A stretch of 64,000 nt of DNA from VAXT01 sp963794605 (GCA_963794605.1 CAWCEN010000002.1:310001-374000); one strand, 5' to 3'; positions 36,584 through 44,937 are shown, counted from the stretch's first letter. Notes: generated from the sequence alone by a model not told the origin. Made by a program: numbers and translations.

Positions 36584-36716
36584 GCGTTAACGGGTCAGAC
36601 CCTGTAAAGAGCGGGTGTCCGCTCCGGCCGGTGATTCGTAGCGAAATGCCGTCGAAAGCGCCACTTCTTCTTTACAGGGTCTGGCACCGTGAAGGTTTAC
36701 GGGGTCAGACCCTGGG
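36567..36716. repeat. Cluster of four REP-like palindromic repeats
   Basis: Units with core GTCAGACCCTG at 36567-36583, 36592-36610 and 36701-36716, and one inverted unit TCTTTACAGGGTCTGGC at 36669-36685. Each core GGGTC-A-GACCC is itself palindromic, and units 2 and 3 can pair to a 15-16 bp stem. Typical of extragenic repeats mobilised by REP-associated (Y1) transposases; no such transposase gene is in the window. Confidence 0.75.
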
Positions 36717-36719
36717 CGA

Positions 36720-37565
36720 TCAGACGCTGAGGTCGCCGCGCGCGACGGTGACCGCTGAGCCGCCGACCTCGACGCGCTCCACCTCGTCCGCGGAGCCGTC
36801 GACCCGCGCGTAGAGCTTCGACGGGCGACCGACCTCGACGCCCTGCGAGATCTCGATCTCCTCGCCGAAGGCGATTCGCCCGTGGCGCGCCAGGTGCAGT
36901 GCCAGCGGACCTGCGGCTGACCCGGTCGCAGGGTCCTCGGGAACTCCGCCCGCAGGCGCGAACATCCTGTTCTTCCAGCTCCGCCCCTCACCTGCGAAGC
37001 AGTTGAAGCCGAGTGCGGCCGACTCCTCGGCCAGTCGCGCCATGTCCGGCTGGAGCGACGCGACCTCGTCCACCGAACCGAGGCACACGTACACGAACCG
37101 GACGCCGTTGTCGTAGAGCTCGACAGGCAGCTCCGAGCGCTCCACGCCCAGGATGCCCAGAAGCCGCTCCTCGCCGTCGAATGCCTCGATCGTCGGCAGC
37201 GGCTGCTCCATCCGCCCGAAGACGATCCGCCCGTCCTCGCGCTCGAGCCGCACAGGAACGAGGCCGGCTCCGGTCTCGAGCTTGATCTCCTCGAGCGAGA
37301 GCGGCGCGCTGAGTATGAACGCGGTGCCGAGCGTCGGGTGACCGGCAAAGAGCATCTCGATCGTCGGCGTGAAGATCCGGATCTTCGCGTGCCCGTCACC
37401 CTCGGGCTTGTAGACGAAAACGGTCTCGGAGAAGTTCATCTCCTTCGCGATCGGCTGCAGCTTGTCCTCTGGGATCTCGCGCGCATCCGTGAACACGGCG
37501 ACCTGGTTGCCCTGCAGCGGCGTATCGGTGAAGACGTCCGCGATGACGTAGCGGAAGCGGCTCAC
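36720..37565 (-). CDS. PhzF-family isomerase
   Basis: 281 residues with two diaminopimelate-epimerase-like halves. The catalytic Glu is in NFSETVFVY (about residue 46), the other signatures are FAGHPTLGTAF and EDPATGSAAGPLALHLA. Members isomerise or epimerise small acids; outside phenazine operons the substrate is unknown, and no phz genes are nearby. Coupled to the upstream VOC gene by an ATGA overlap. Confidence 0.9.
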   Translation of the reverse strand: MSRFRYVIADVFTDTPLQGNQVAVFTDAREIPEDKLQPIAKEMNFSETVFVYKPEGDGHAKIRIFTPTIEMLFAGHPTLGTAFILSAPLSLEEIKLETGAGLVPVRLEREDGRIVFGRMEQPLPTIEAFDGEERLLGILGVERSELPVELYDNGVRFVYVCLGSVDEVASLQPDMARLAEESAALGFNCFAGEGRSWKNRMFAPAGGVPEDPATGSAAGPLALHLARHGRIAFGEEIEISQGVEVGRPSKLYARVDGSADEVERVEVGGSAVTVARGDLSV

Positions 37566-37978
37566 GAGAGGTCCCGGGAGAACATCCAGCGATGGCCCTC
37601 CGGGTCCTCGGCCCGGTAGTGCCTGACGCCGGCGTCGGGAACGTCCTCGGGCTCGGACAGGATCGTCGCGCCCGCGTCCCGAGCCCGCGCGAAGTGCGCG
37701 TCCACGTCATCGACCTCGATGAGCACGCCGTCGATCACATACGGCACTTCGGCCATCTTGCGCGCGTCCGGCGAAAGCTCACGCAGACGCTTCGGGCTCA
37801 CGTAATCGGGTGACGGCGTTGCGAGCATCACGGTCCCGCTCCCCGTCTCGAGCTCCGCGTGAGTCACCGTTCCGTCGTCGTCCTGGAACCGCAGCTGTTC
37901 GCGGAAGCCGAATGCGCCGGTCAGCCAGTCGATAGCGGCAGCGCCGTCTTCATAGGCCAGCATGGGAATGACGGCCAT
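37562..37978 (-). CDS. VOC-family (glyoxalase/bleomycin resistance-like) protein
   Basis: 138 residues with the paired beta-alpha-beta-beta-beta modules (YEDGAAAIDWLTGAFGF; VDDVDAHFARARDAGA; YRAEDPEGHRWMF). Probably a PhnB/YdcE-like member of unknown substrate. It begins at an ATG 6 nt after TAGCCT, divergent from the SixA gene at 38002. Confidence 0.85.
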   Translation of the reverse strand: MAVIPMLAYEDGAAAIDWLTGAFGFREQLRFQDDDGTVTHAELETGSGTVMLATPSPDYVSPKRLRELSPDARKMAEVPYVIDGVLIEVDDVDAHFARARDAGATILSEPEDVPDAGVRHYRAEDPEGHRWMFSRDLS

Positions 37979-37984
37979 GCCGCA

Positions 37985-37994
37985 AGGCTATCCT
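37985..37994. promoter_or_regulatory. Overlapping divergent -10 boxes
   Basis: The 10 bp AGGCTATCCT contain TATCCT on the plus strand (7 nt before GTG 38002) and TAGCCT on the minus strand (6 nt before ATG 37978). The start codons are only 23 bp apart, so both transcripts would be leaderless and the promoters cannot fire at once. Confidence 0.5.
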
Positions 37995-38001
37995 CAGCCA
38001 A

Positions 38002-38397
38002 GTGCGCCTGTACCTCGTCCGCCATGCCGAGGCCGCGCCCGGAGAGCCGGACGAGCTGCGGCGGCTGACTCCTCAGGGCCGCGAGCAGGCGCGCGCGCTC
38101 GGCCAGAAGCTCGGCGCAGACGGTGCGCAGCCCGGAACGATCCTGACCAGCCCCCTGCTCCGCGCACGGGAGACCGGCGGTGAGCTCGCGAGAGCGCTGG
38201 ACGCCACAACGGAGCCCGACGACCGACTCGCGCCGGGAGCGTCCCCCGACGACGTCCGCGCCGCTGTCGCGGGCCGCGGAGACGAGATCGTCGTGGTCGG
38301 CCACCAGCCGGACTGCGGCCGGATCGCCGCAGCCCTAACCTGCGGTCCCGAGCCTCCGTTCCCCGCCGGCGGCGTCTTCGTCGTCGAGCTCGAATAG
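38002..38397 (+). CDS. sixA: SixA-type phosphohistidine phosphatase
   Basis: 131 residues, intact second member of the family in this window. RHG motif LYLVRHAEAAPGE at residues 3-15, second catalytic His in VVVGHQPDCGR. Removes phosphate from histidine phosphotransfer domains in E. coli; the target here is unknown. GTG start. The last 63 bp overlap, on the opposite strand, the end of the PadR gene. Confidence 0.88.
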   Translation: MRLYLVRHAEAAPGEPDELRRLTPQGREQARALGQKLGADGAQPGTILTSPLLRARETGGELARALDATTEPDDRLAPGASPDDVRAAVAGRGDEIVVVGHQPDCGRIAAALTCGPEPPFPAGGVFVVELE

Positions 38398-38940
38398 CGG
38401 CTCGCCCGCCTCGAGCCGCCGCTCCACGTCTGCGTACCAGTCGCGCGCCCACGTGATGAAGTCGAGCCCGTAGCGCAGCACGAGGTACGGGTACTCACGC
38501 CCCTCGTCGATTCCCGCCCGCGCCTCGACCTCGATCTCGCGGAACCGCTCGAGGACGAGCTCGAAGATCATCTGCTGCATCCGGACGTTGGCGAGCACCT
38601 CCTCGTTCGACAGCACATCGCCGAAGAAGAGCCGGAGCAGGCTCTCGTCCCGGATCTCGAAGATCACGCTCTCGCGGTCGGTCAGCCACTCACGCAGCGC
38701 CTCCTCGCCCTTCGGCGTCAGCTCGTAGACCGTCCGCTTGACCTTGCCCCGAGGCTCCTCCGTCGCGCGCACGAGACCCGCGGCCCGCAAGCGCTTCAGT
38801 TCCGGGTAGATCTGCCCGAAGCTGGCCGTCCAGAAGAAGCGGGTCGAGCCGTCGATCACCTTCTTGATGTCGTAGCCCGTGGGCACTCCGAGCTTCAACA
38901 TGCCGAGGATCACGCGGGCCGTCGGGGTCAGGGTTGACAT
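38335..38940 (-). CDS. PadR-family transcriptional repressor
   Basis: 201 residues. The N-terminal winged helix (ARVILGMLKLGVPTGYDIKK, RTVYELTPKGEEAL) spans about 8-85 and the C-terminal dimerising helices 95-185. Divergent from an ABC-2 exporter; both starts lie inside tandem inverted repeats, so it should repress itself and the exporter until a drug-like ligand binds. The last 20 residues overlap sixA in antisense; the true end could be shorter if that part is poorly conserved. Confidence 0.9.
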   Translation of the reverse strand: MSTLTPTARVILGMLKLGVPTGYDIKKVIDGSTRFFWTASFGQIYPELKRLRAAGLVRATEEPRGKVKRTVYELTPKGEEALREWLTDRESVIFEIRDESLLRLFFGDVLSNEEVLANVRMQQMIFELVLERFREIEVEARAGIDEGREYPYLVLRYGLDFITWARDWYADVERRLEAGEPLFELDDEDAAGGERRLGTAG

Positions 38941-38977
38941 ATCGGGTAGATATGTTAATCATATCGGCCAGATATGT
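38934..38977. promoter_or_regulatory. PadR operators and divergent promoters
   Basis: Operator 1: ACATATC-GGGTA-GATATGT (38937-38955) covers the padR ATG. Operator 2: TCATATC-GGCCA-GATATGT (38959-38977) covers the ABC gene ATG at 38974. Centres are 22 bp apart, two helix turns. TTGACA (38934-38939) with a TAATCA-like -10 serves the plus strand; TATCTA on the minus strand, 6 nt from the padR ATG, serves padR. Confidence 0.75.
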
Positions 38978-39828
38978 CTAGCGCGGTTTCCGTCGACGAC
39001 CTGAAGAAGTCCTACAACGGGCTCCAGGCGTTGCGGGGAGTCAGCTTCGAGATCGCTCGGGGCGAGATCTTCGGCCTCCTCGGGCCCAACGGCGCCGGCA
39101 AGACGACGACCGTCGAAATCCTCGAGGGCTACCGTGAACGCGACGGCGGATCAGTCACCGTGCTCGGCAAAGACCCCTCCACCGCAGGGCTCGACTGGCG
39201 CGAGCGAATCGGCGTCGTGCTCCAGTCGAGCTCGTTCTACGACAGCCTCACCGTCGCCGAGAACCTTGCCCTCTTCGCCGGCTACTACACGCGGCCGCGT
39301 CCAATTGGAGAAGTCGTCGAGCTCGTCGGCCTCGAGGAGAAACGCGACACGCTCGTCCGGAGCCTCTCCGGCGGGCAACGGCGTCGCCTCGACCTCGGCC
39401 TTGCGCTCGTCGGCGACCCGGAGCTCATCTTCCTCGACGAGCCGACGACCGGCTTCGACCCGGAGGCGCGCCGCCGCGCGTGGCAGACGATCGGGTCGCT
39501 CCGCGAGCTCGGCAAGACGATTCTCCTGACGACGCACTACCTGGAGGAGGCCGAACGTCTCGCTGACCGGGTCGCGGTCGTGCGGAACGGTGAGATCGTC
39601 GCGCTCGGGCCGCCGTCGGAGCTCACCTCCACGGTGCTCGCGACCGAGATCCGGTACCGCAGGAACGGCCAGGAGGTCGTCCTTCAGACCGAGGAGCCGA
39701 CGAAGGTCCTGCACGAGCTGACGAGCGAGGCACTCGCAACCGGCCACGAGCTCGAAGGGCTCGAGGTGCGCAGGGCGAGCCTCGAGGACGTCTACCTCAC
39801 GCTGACCCGGGAGGAGGAGCAGGAATGA
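38974..39828 (+). CDS. ABC-2 type exporter ATPase (DrrA-like)
   Basis: 284 residues: Walker A LLGPNGAGKTTTVEIL, signature SLSGGQRRRLDLGLAL, Walker B LIFLDEPTTGFD, switch LTTHYLEEAE, then a C-terminal extension of about 70 residues usual for drug exporters. Start overlaps operator 2. Works with the permease encoded 4 nt overlapping downstream. Multidrug or self-protection export regulated by PadR is the likely role. Confidence 0.92.
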   Translation: MSSAVSVDDLKKSYNGLQALRGVSFEIARGEIFGLLGPNGAGKTTTVEILEGYRERDGGSVTVLGKDPSTAGLDWRERIGVVLQSSSFYDSLTVAENLALFAGYYTRPRPIGEVVELVGLEEKRDTLVRSLSGGQRRRLDLGLALVGDPELIFLDEPTTGFDPEARRRAWQTIGSLRELGKTILLTTHYLEEAERLADRVAVVRNGEIVALGPPSELTSTVLATEIRYRRNGQEVVLQTEEPTKVLHELTSEALATGHELEGLEVRRASLEDVYLTLTREEEQE

Positions 39829-40577
39829 GAATCTTCGTCCACGAGCTCCGCGGCGAGCTGCGGCTCTACACCCGCAGCCGCGAGCTCGCGTTCTTTACCT
39901 TCATGCTCCCACTGATCTTCTTCGTGCTGCTCGGCTCGGTCTACGGCGACGGCGACACGATCAACGGCTACCGCGGCGCCGACTACCTGCTGACCGGGAT
40001 GATCGGCTACGGCGTTATCGCCACGGCCTTCGCGGGTTTGGCGATCGTGCTCGTCATCCGCCGGGAGAGCGGCGTGCTGAAGCGGCTTCGCGCGACTCCC
40101 CTACCGGCTTGGGCATACATCGCGGCAGTTCTACTCACCACGCTCATCGCCTTTGCGGTCATGGCCGCATGCCTCATCGCGCTCGCCATGATCCTCTTCG
40201 ACGCGTCGTTCCCGAAGGCGCCTGCGTCACTGGTCTTGACGGTGCTTCTCGGCGGCGCTTGCTTCGCCGCGCTCGGCGTCGCGATCACGGGGTTCATCCG
40301 ACGCGCGGAGGGAGCCTCGGCGGTGATCAACGCGATCTATCTGCCCGTGGCCTTCATCTCGGGCGCCTTCTTCTCGCAGCAGCACTTCCCGGAGGTGCTC
40401 CAGAGGGTCGCCGACGTCCTGCCGTTGACCTACTTCATCGACCTGGTCGGAGACGTGATGCTGAAGGGCACCCAGATCTGGAACGAGCCGAAGGACGTGG
40501 CTGTGATCCTCGTCTGGGGAATCGCCGGGGCGCTGCTCTCACTGCGCTACTTCCGCTGGGTGCCGCGCGAGGATTAG
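39825..40577 (+). CDS. ABC-2 type exporter permease
   Basis: 250 residues with six hydrophobic helices and the ABC-2 signature near GFIRRAEGASAVINAIYLPV. ATGA overlap with the ATPase gene. No substrate can be deduced. Confidence 0.9.
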   Translation: MRIFVHELRGELRLYTRSRELAFFTFMLPLIFFVLLGSVYGDGDTINGYRGADYLLTGMIGYGVIATAFAGLAIVLVIRRESGVLKRLRATPLPAWAYIAAVLLTTLIAFAVMAACLIALAMILFDASFPKAPASLVLTVLLGGACFAALGVAITGFIRRAEGASAVINAIYLPVAFISGAFFSQQHFPEVLQRVADVLPLTYFIDLVGDVMLKGTQIWNEPKDVAVILVWGIAGALLSLRYFRWVPRED

Positions 40578-40609
40578 CTTCCTCCGAACCGGGAATCCGG
40601 TGAGGACAG

Positions 40610-40970
40610 ATGGGGTCAACAGAGCCGGCGCTCGCCTTCGCGACGAGGACCTTCGAACCGCCCGCCCTCGAGATTCGGGTCAACTTCGGCTTGTTCGCGG
40701 GACGCGAGGCGACGCCGGCTGAGATCGATGATCTGGCCGCCGCGCTGCAGGACAAGGTGACGGAGCTGACGATCGTCGCCGAGGCGCGGCACGAGCTGAG
40801 CGGGCGCTCCGAGGCCACTGTTCGCCAGGTGCGGATCGAGGTCTCCGGCGAGGAGCTTCCGAGCGACGAGCACGAGCTCGACGAGCTGCGCGGGTCGGCT
40901 GATCGAGATCGCTGAGCGCTGGGCCCGCGAGTGCGCGTCCGAGCGGCACATCGAGCCGGCAGACCTCTGA
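40610..40970 (+). CDS. Conserved hypothetical protein, frameshifted
   Basis: Small soluble protein beginning MGSTEPALAFATRTFEPPAL. The first frame stops at 40915 with a ragged tail; shifting by one base near 40893 gives a natural ending (RLIEIAERWARECASER..., stop 40970), total about 119 residues. Alternating strands suggest an alpha-beta fold. No function known. Weak promoter region: only 32 bp separate it from the exporter genes. Confidence 0.6.
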
Positions 40971-41002
40971 CCGCCTCTCATCGGCCTCTCACGCGGCAGG
41001 CC

Positions 41003-41008
41003 TACGCT
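41003..41008 (+). promoter_or_regulatory. Probable -10 box (TACGCT) of the lipoprotein gene
   Basis: TACGCT ends exactly 6 nt before the ATG at 41015; no ribosome site is present. Confidence 0.45.
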
Positions 41009-41014
41009 TGCCGC

Positions 41015-41741
41015 ATGATCCGATCACTCGCAGTCGCAATCGCCGTCCTCGCGCTCGCAGCGCTGTGGCGGCGGAGGGTCGAACTCGTCGAGCTCGTCGA
41101 GCCTGCCCCAGGGCACAGAGCCGGTGAAGCTCGACCCGGCGGACTTCACGACAGAGATCGACAACCCGTATTGGCCGATGCGCCCGGGCAGTCACTGGGT
41201 CTACCGCGAGGTCGAGAACGGAGAGGCGCAGCGCGTCGACGTCACGGTCACGAACAGGACGAAGACGCTCGGCGGAATCGAGGCGCGCGTCGTCCACGAC
41301 CGCGTGAGCCGAAACGGCGAGACGCTCGAGGACACCTACGACTGGTACGCGCAGGACTCGGACGGGAACCTCTGGTACCTCGGCGAGGACACGGCCGAGT
41401 ACGAGAACGGGAAGCTGAAGACGAAGGAAGGCTCGTGGGCCTACGGAGTCGACGGCGCGCAGGCCGGCGTAGTCGTCCCCGCGAATCCGAAGCAGGGCAT
41501 GAAGTACCGCGAGGAGTACTACGCGGGCCACGCCGAGGACGGCGCCGAGGTGCTGAACGTCGGCAGCAAGGTCGAGGTCCCGTTCGGGCGGTTCGAGAAC
41601 GCGATGCTGACGCGGAACTTCTCGACGATCGAGCCGACCGTCGAGGAGATGAAGCTCTATGCGAAGGGCGTCGGGCCGGTGATGGAGCTGCTCGTGTCGG
41701 GCGGATCGGGCCGCACGGAGCTGCTCAGCTTCACGAAGTAA
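41015..41741 (+). CDS. Putative lipoprotein of unknown function, frameshifted at the lipobox
   Basis: The first 16 codons give a hydrophobic signal (IRSLAVAIAVLALAA). Removing one base near 41062 makes the next residues CGGGGSN followed by a Ser run, a classical lipobox and linker. The body (about 205 residues, from VKLDPADFTTEIDNPYWP) lies in that frame and ends at 41741. Motifs FTTEIDNPYWPMRPGSHWVYR and a repeated Tyr/Trp pattern are shared by many actinobacterial secreted proteins of unknown role. Confidence 0.72.
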
Positions 41742-41784
41742 GGCGGAAGGGACCGCTCCCCCGCAGGCCCCTTTCCACCTGCCG

Positions 41785-42711
41785 TCAGCAGTCGAATAGG
41801 AGCTCGTTGCTCGGCCCGGACACGTTCCCGGACGAGTCGACCGCCTTGAGCGTCACGCTCGTCGGCCCCGTGTCGCGGCAGTACGTGATCGTCGAGCCGC
41901 CTCCGAGCGCGCCGTGCTCGATGAAGACGCCGTCGAAATAGACGTCGTACAGGATGTCCGCCTGCGCGTCGACGTTGTCCGTCGACTGCGTCCAGTCGGT
42001 CCAGATCTCCGGTGGCGACGACTCCGGCGAGAGCGTGAGGTTCGTCGGCGCCGTCGGCGGCTCGTGGTCGGTGACCGCGGGCGTCGTCACGGTCACCGTT
42101 TGGCTCTCTACGAAGTTGCCGAACGCGTCGGCGGCCCGCACCTTGACGAGGTACGTCGTCTCCGGCGTGCGATCGAGGATCACGAACGAACGCGGGCCGA
42201 TCGCTCCCTCGAACTGCGGGGCGCCGTTGATGAACAGCGTCCAGAAGACCTGGCTCACGTTGTCGGTCGCGTTGGTCCAGGTGGCCGAAAAGCGGGTCGG
42301 ACGGACCGAAGAAACCGTCAGCTGTGGCGTCGGGCTCGGCGGCGTCGTGTCCGGCGGCGTCGTGTAGCTGACGCTGTTGCTGTTTCCGGATCGGTTCCCG
42401 GCCTGGTCGATCGCGTAGACCGAGAACGTGCTCGTCGTGTTCGGCGGCAGGGTCGGCCACGTCATCGTCGTCCGTGGCGGATCGACGCGGACGCACCCGC
42501 CGGCGCTTCGCTGCACGCAGTACCAGAAGTTCCCGTTGTCGCGCGACGCATCCCACGCGAGCGAGACGCTCGTGTCGGTGGTCGCGGTGATCCGCAGGTT
42601 CGTGGGCGTCGTTGGCCGTGTGTGGTCACGACTGGCCCCGGCCGTGCTCACGAGCACAGTTACCGCGAGGACACACAGACCGGCGGCGAGTTGAATCTTG
42701 CGGACGGACAT
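41785..42711 (-). CDS. Secreted protein with three fibronectin type III domains
   Basis: 308 residues. Signal peptide 1-27 (hydrophobic LAAGLCVLAVTVLV, cut near AGA). Three FN3 domains at about 35-123, 127-218 and 219-306, each with PPT or PPS entry and a YAxxxAGN or DSSGN turn (AIDQAGNRSG, AADAFGNFVE, AVDSSGNVSG). No catalytic domain, so probably a surface or extracellular binding protein. The ATG at 42709-42711 was preferred because GGAGGGG stands right before it. Confidence 0.85.
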   Translation of the reverse strand: MSVRKIQLAAGLCVLAVTVLVSTAGASRDHTRPTTPTNLRITATTDTSVSLAWDASRDNGNFWYCVQRSAGGCVRVDPPRTTMTWPTLPPNTTSTFSVYAIDQAGNRSGNSNSVSYTTPPDTTPPSPTPQLTVSSVRPTRFSATWTNATDNVSQVFWTLFINGAPQFEGAIGPRSFVILDRTPETTYLVKVRAADAFGNFVESQTVTVTTPAVTDHEPPTAPTNLTLSPESSPPEIWTDWTQSTDNVDAQADILYDVYFDGVFIEHGALGGGSTITYCRDTGPTSVTLKAVDSSGNVSGPSNELLFDC

Positions 42712-42786
42712 ATCCCCTCCCATGACCCCGTTACTAGCGCTGTCGGCAGGAGGTACGAGGGCTGCTTGGGATCAGATTCTTAAATC

Positions 42787-43296
42787 TCAAGCGCGCTCGA
42801 AGGCCGCCAGGTGCTCGTCCGAGAAGAGGACGAACGTGACCCGCTCGATTTCGGAGTGCCGTTCGAGTTCTGCTCGGGTCGTTTCGAGCGCGACCTCGGC
42901 GGCCAGCTCCACCGGATAGCCGAAGATGCCCGTGGAGATCGCCGGGAACGCGACCGTGCGGCACCCGCGCTCCGCCGCGACCTCGAGCGATCGCCGGTGA
43001 CACGAAGCCAGGAGCTCGGCCTCGTTCGCATCGCCGCCCCGCCAGACCGGCCCGACGGTATGGATCACGTATTGCGCCGGCAGTTCGCCGGCTGTCGTCG
43101 CCTTCGCGTCGCCGGTCTCGCAGCCGCCGAGGAGCCGCGACTCGGCGAGAATGGCAGGCCCACCGACTCGGTGGATCGCCCCGTCGACGCCCCCGCCGCC
43201 GAGGAGTGACGAGTTCGCTGCGTTCACGATGGCGTCGACCTCATGCTTCGTGATGTCGCCCTGGACGAGTGCGATGCGATCCGCGGAAACCATCAA
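42787..43296 (-). CDS. Macro-domain protein (O-acetyl-ADP-ribose deacetylase type)
   Basis: 169 residues. ADP-ribose-binding motifs VNAANSSLLGGGGVDGAIH (active Asn and Asp) and AFPAISTGIFGYP. Close in layout to E. coli YmdB: removes acetyl or ADP-ribosyl groups from ADP-ribose derivatives or nucleic acid. Coupled by ATGA to the nucleotidyltransferase-like gene at 43293, an intriguing pairing because many nucleotidyl- or ADP-ribosyl-transferases are partnered with macro domains in toxin-antitoxin systems. Confidence 0.9.
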   Translation of the reverse strand: MMVSADRIALVQGDITKHEVDAIVNAANSSLLGGGGVDGAIHRVGGPAILAESRLLGGCETGDAKATTAGELPAQYVIHTVGPVWRGGDANEAELLASCHRRSLEVAAERGCRTVAFPAISTGIFGYPVELAAEVALETTRAELERHSEIERVTFVLFSDEHLAAFERA

Positions 43297-44072
43297 TAGT
43301 CCGTGAACTCGGCAAGACGGTCAGCGACTACGTCCACGTCGGCCAAATCCGCTTCCGCACTCGCGTCGAGCAAAGCGGCGACAGACGCGGCGAGGGCCTT
43401 GCGCAGCGCGTCGGGGTCGAGCGACCCGATGTGTGTGCGCTCGAAGCCCTCGAGCACCTCAGCCGGAAGGTCGTCGTAGCCGCGCGCCTGCACAGCGGCC
43501 AGCCCGCGCTGGAGGCACGCGAGCGCGAGGGCATGGTCGCGCACCGCGCCGACGTAGTGCTCCGCCTGCCACACGCGGCCACGCTCGATGCACGCCCGGG
43601 CGTGCAGGGCGTAGATGACGCCCCAGCCGAAAATGTCTTTTGGAAGGGCGGGCGTTGGAATCGAGAGGCCACCCGGCGGGCGTGCGGGAGCATCGGGCTC
43701 TGCCGGAGCTGTCTCGCCGAAGAGAAGCCGGAATCGCGGCCCCGCAGGACGGAACTCCGGTGCCGCCGTCATCGAAAGGTCGAACTGCAGCGCATCGGGC
43801 AGAAGGAACACGCGGTAGGTGGTCGGTCCCGCTTCGAGCTCGACGAGCTTGACTGCATCGAGCTCCTCGGTGAGCGAGCGCGTCCAGTCCTCGAGAACAA
43901 GCGCGACCGGCACGCCGATCGCGATCCCGAACGTCAGGTCCAGATCGGAGAAGCGATCACCGCTTCCTACGGCGAGCGACCCCACCGCAGCCCCGGCAAC
44001 GACGCGTTCGTCGTCCTCCGCGAGCTCGAGCATCCGAGCACGCAGCGCATCTCGCTGATCGATCGTGAACAC
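43293..44072 (-). CDS. Nucleotidyltransferase-fold protein
   Basis: 259 residues. The N-terminal domain has the pol-beta signature GSLAVGSGDRFSDLDLTF (residues 31-48: GS, then paired Asp), with a third acidic position in LQFDLSM. The C-terminal half is helical, like aminoglycoside or MNT/HEPN-type nucleotidyltransferases. The target is unknown. GTG start, with TAGGAT 9 nt upstream. Cotranscribed with the macro-domain gene. Confidence 0.85.
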   Translation of the reverse strand: MFTIDQRDALRARMLELAEDDERVVAGAAVGSLAVGSGDRFSDLDLTFGIAIGVPVALVLEDWTRSLTEELDAVKLVELEAGPTTYRVFLLPDALQFDLSMTAAPEFRPAGPRFRLLFGETAPAEPDAPARPPGGLSIPTPALPKDIFGWGVIYALHARACIERGRVWQAEHYVGAVRDHALALACLQRGLAAVQARGYDDLPAEVLEGFERTHIGSLDPDALRKALAASVAALLDASAEADLADVDVVADRLAEFTDY

Positions 44073-44143
44073 AGTGCGTCGATCCTAGGACGAGCGGGCG
44101 CTAATGTAGCTCCGCTTCGGCGCTCACACAGTGGAGGTACATC

Positions 44144-44818
44144 GTGCGTCTGGAACTCGGCAGACCAGTGAACTGCACGGACGGCCCCTTCGGGAAGCTC
44201 GCGGACGTCGTCATCGATCCAACGAAGCGCGTCGTCACGCATCTGGTCGTCGAGCCGGACGGCGACCACGGCAAGGCGAGGCTGGTTCCGATCGAGCTCG
44301 CGCACAACGAGGAGGGCGAGACCCCTGCGATCGCGGTTCGCTGTTCGGTGAAGGAGACGGACCAGCTCGAGCCCGTCGAGGAGACCGCATACATTCGGCT
44401 CGGCGAATCGCCGGACGTGGAGCCAGGTTGGGACCTCGGTGTCGAGACCGTGCTCGCTGAGCCGTACTACTACTACGGCACCGTCGGCGGCCTCGGCTAC
44501 GAAACCGGGCCGGCCGACTACGACCCGCACGCCTCCGTGACCTACGACCGAATCCCCAAGGGAGAGGTCGAGATCCGGCGGGCGAGCGACGTCACCTCGG
44601 CGGATGGCCATCACCTCGGCGAAGTGGACGGGTTCCTCGTCGACGAGGACGATGCCATCACGCACTTCGTGCTCGAGCGGGGCCATCTCTGGGGCCGGAG
44701 AGAAGTGACGATTCCGATCAACGCAGTAGGTCAGGTTTTCACCGACGCGGTCACGCTCACCCTCACGAAGGACGAGGTCGGCGAGCTACCGTCCGTGCGC
44801 GTCCACCGCTGGGCTTAA
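44144..44818 (+). CDS. Tandem PRC-barrel protein
   Basis: 224 residues with two PRC-barrel domains, about 1-80 (NCTDGPFGKLADVVIDP) and 140-220 (TSADGHHLGEVDGFLVDEDD), joined by a Tyr-rich linker (EPYYYYGTVGG). GGAGG precedes the GTG start. Function unknown; the domain usually binds other proteins or RNA. Last gene before the tRNA. Confidence 0.8.
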   Translation: MRLELGRPVNCTDGPFGKLADVVIDPTKRVVTHLVVEPDGDHGKARLVPIELAHNEEGETPAIAVRCSVKETDQLEPVEETAYIRLGESPDVEPGWDLGVETVLAEPYYYYGTVGGLGYETGPADYDPHASVTYDRIPKGEVEIRRASDVTSADGHHLGEVDGFLVDEDDAITHFVLERGHLWGRREVTIPINAVGQVFTDAVTLTLTKDEVGELPSVRVHRWA

Positions 44819-44865
44819 GGCGCGACCCGGAACGGCTGCAGCGCGGGCTATCGTGACTTGCCCTC

Positions 44866-44937
44866 GCCCCCGTAGCTCAGTGGATAGAGCAGCGGTTTCC
44901 TAAACCGCGTGCGCATGTTCGATTCATGCCGGGGGCA
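44866..44937 (+). tRNA. tRNA-Arg (anticodon CCT)
   Basis: 72 nt without CCA. Acceptor GCCCCCG pairs with CGGGGGC, the D arm is GCTCAGTGGATAGAGC, the anticodon stem GCGGT/ACCGC with loop TTCCTAA gives anticodon CCT, the T arm is GCATG-TTCGATT-CATGC. The 3' CCA is not encoded. Its last 43 bases are repeated at 51603-51645, so it is the integration site of an island. Confidence 0.97.
44895..44937 (+). repeat. attL: 43-bp 3' end of tRNA-Arg
   Basis: Begins at the last G of the anticodon stem and ends with the discriminator base. Identical over all 43 bp to 51603-51645, differing in flanks on both sides. Confidence 0.92.

Noticed and set aside
36720..37565. Phenazine biosynthesis
   Set aside because: A PhzF-family protein alone is common; no other phz gene is nearby.
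42723..42786. Extra small gene between the FN3 and macro-domain genes
   Set aside because: Only short frames without ribosome site or conserved features.
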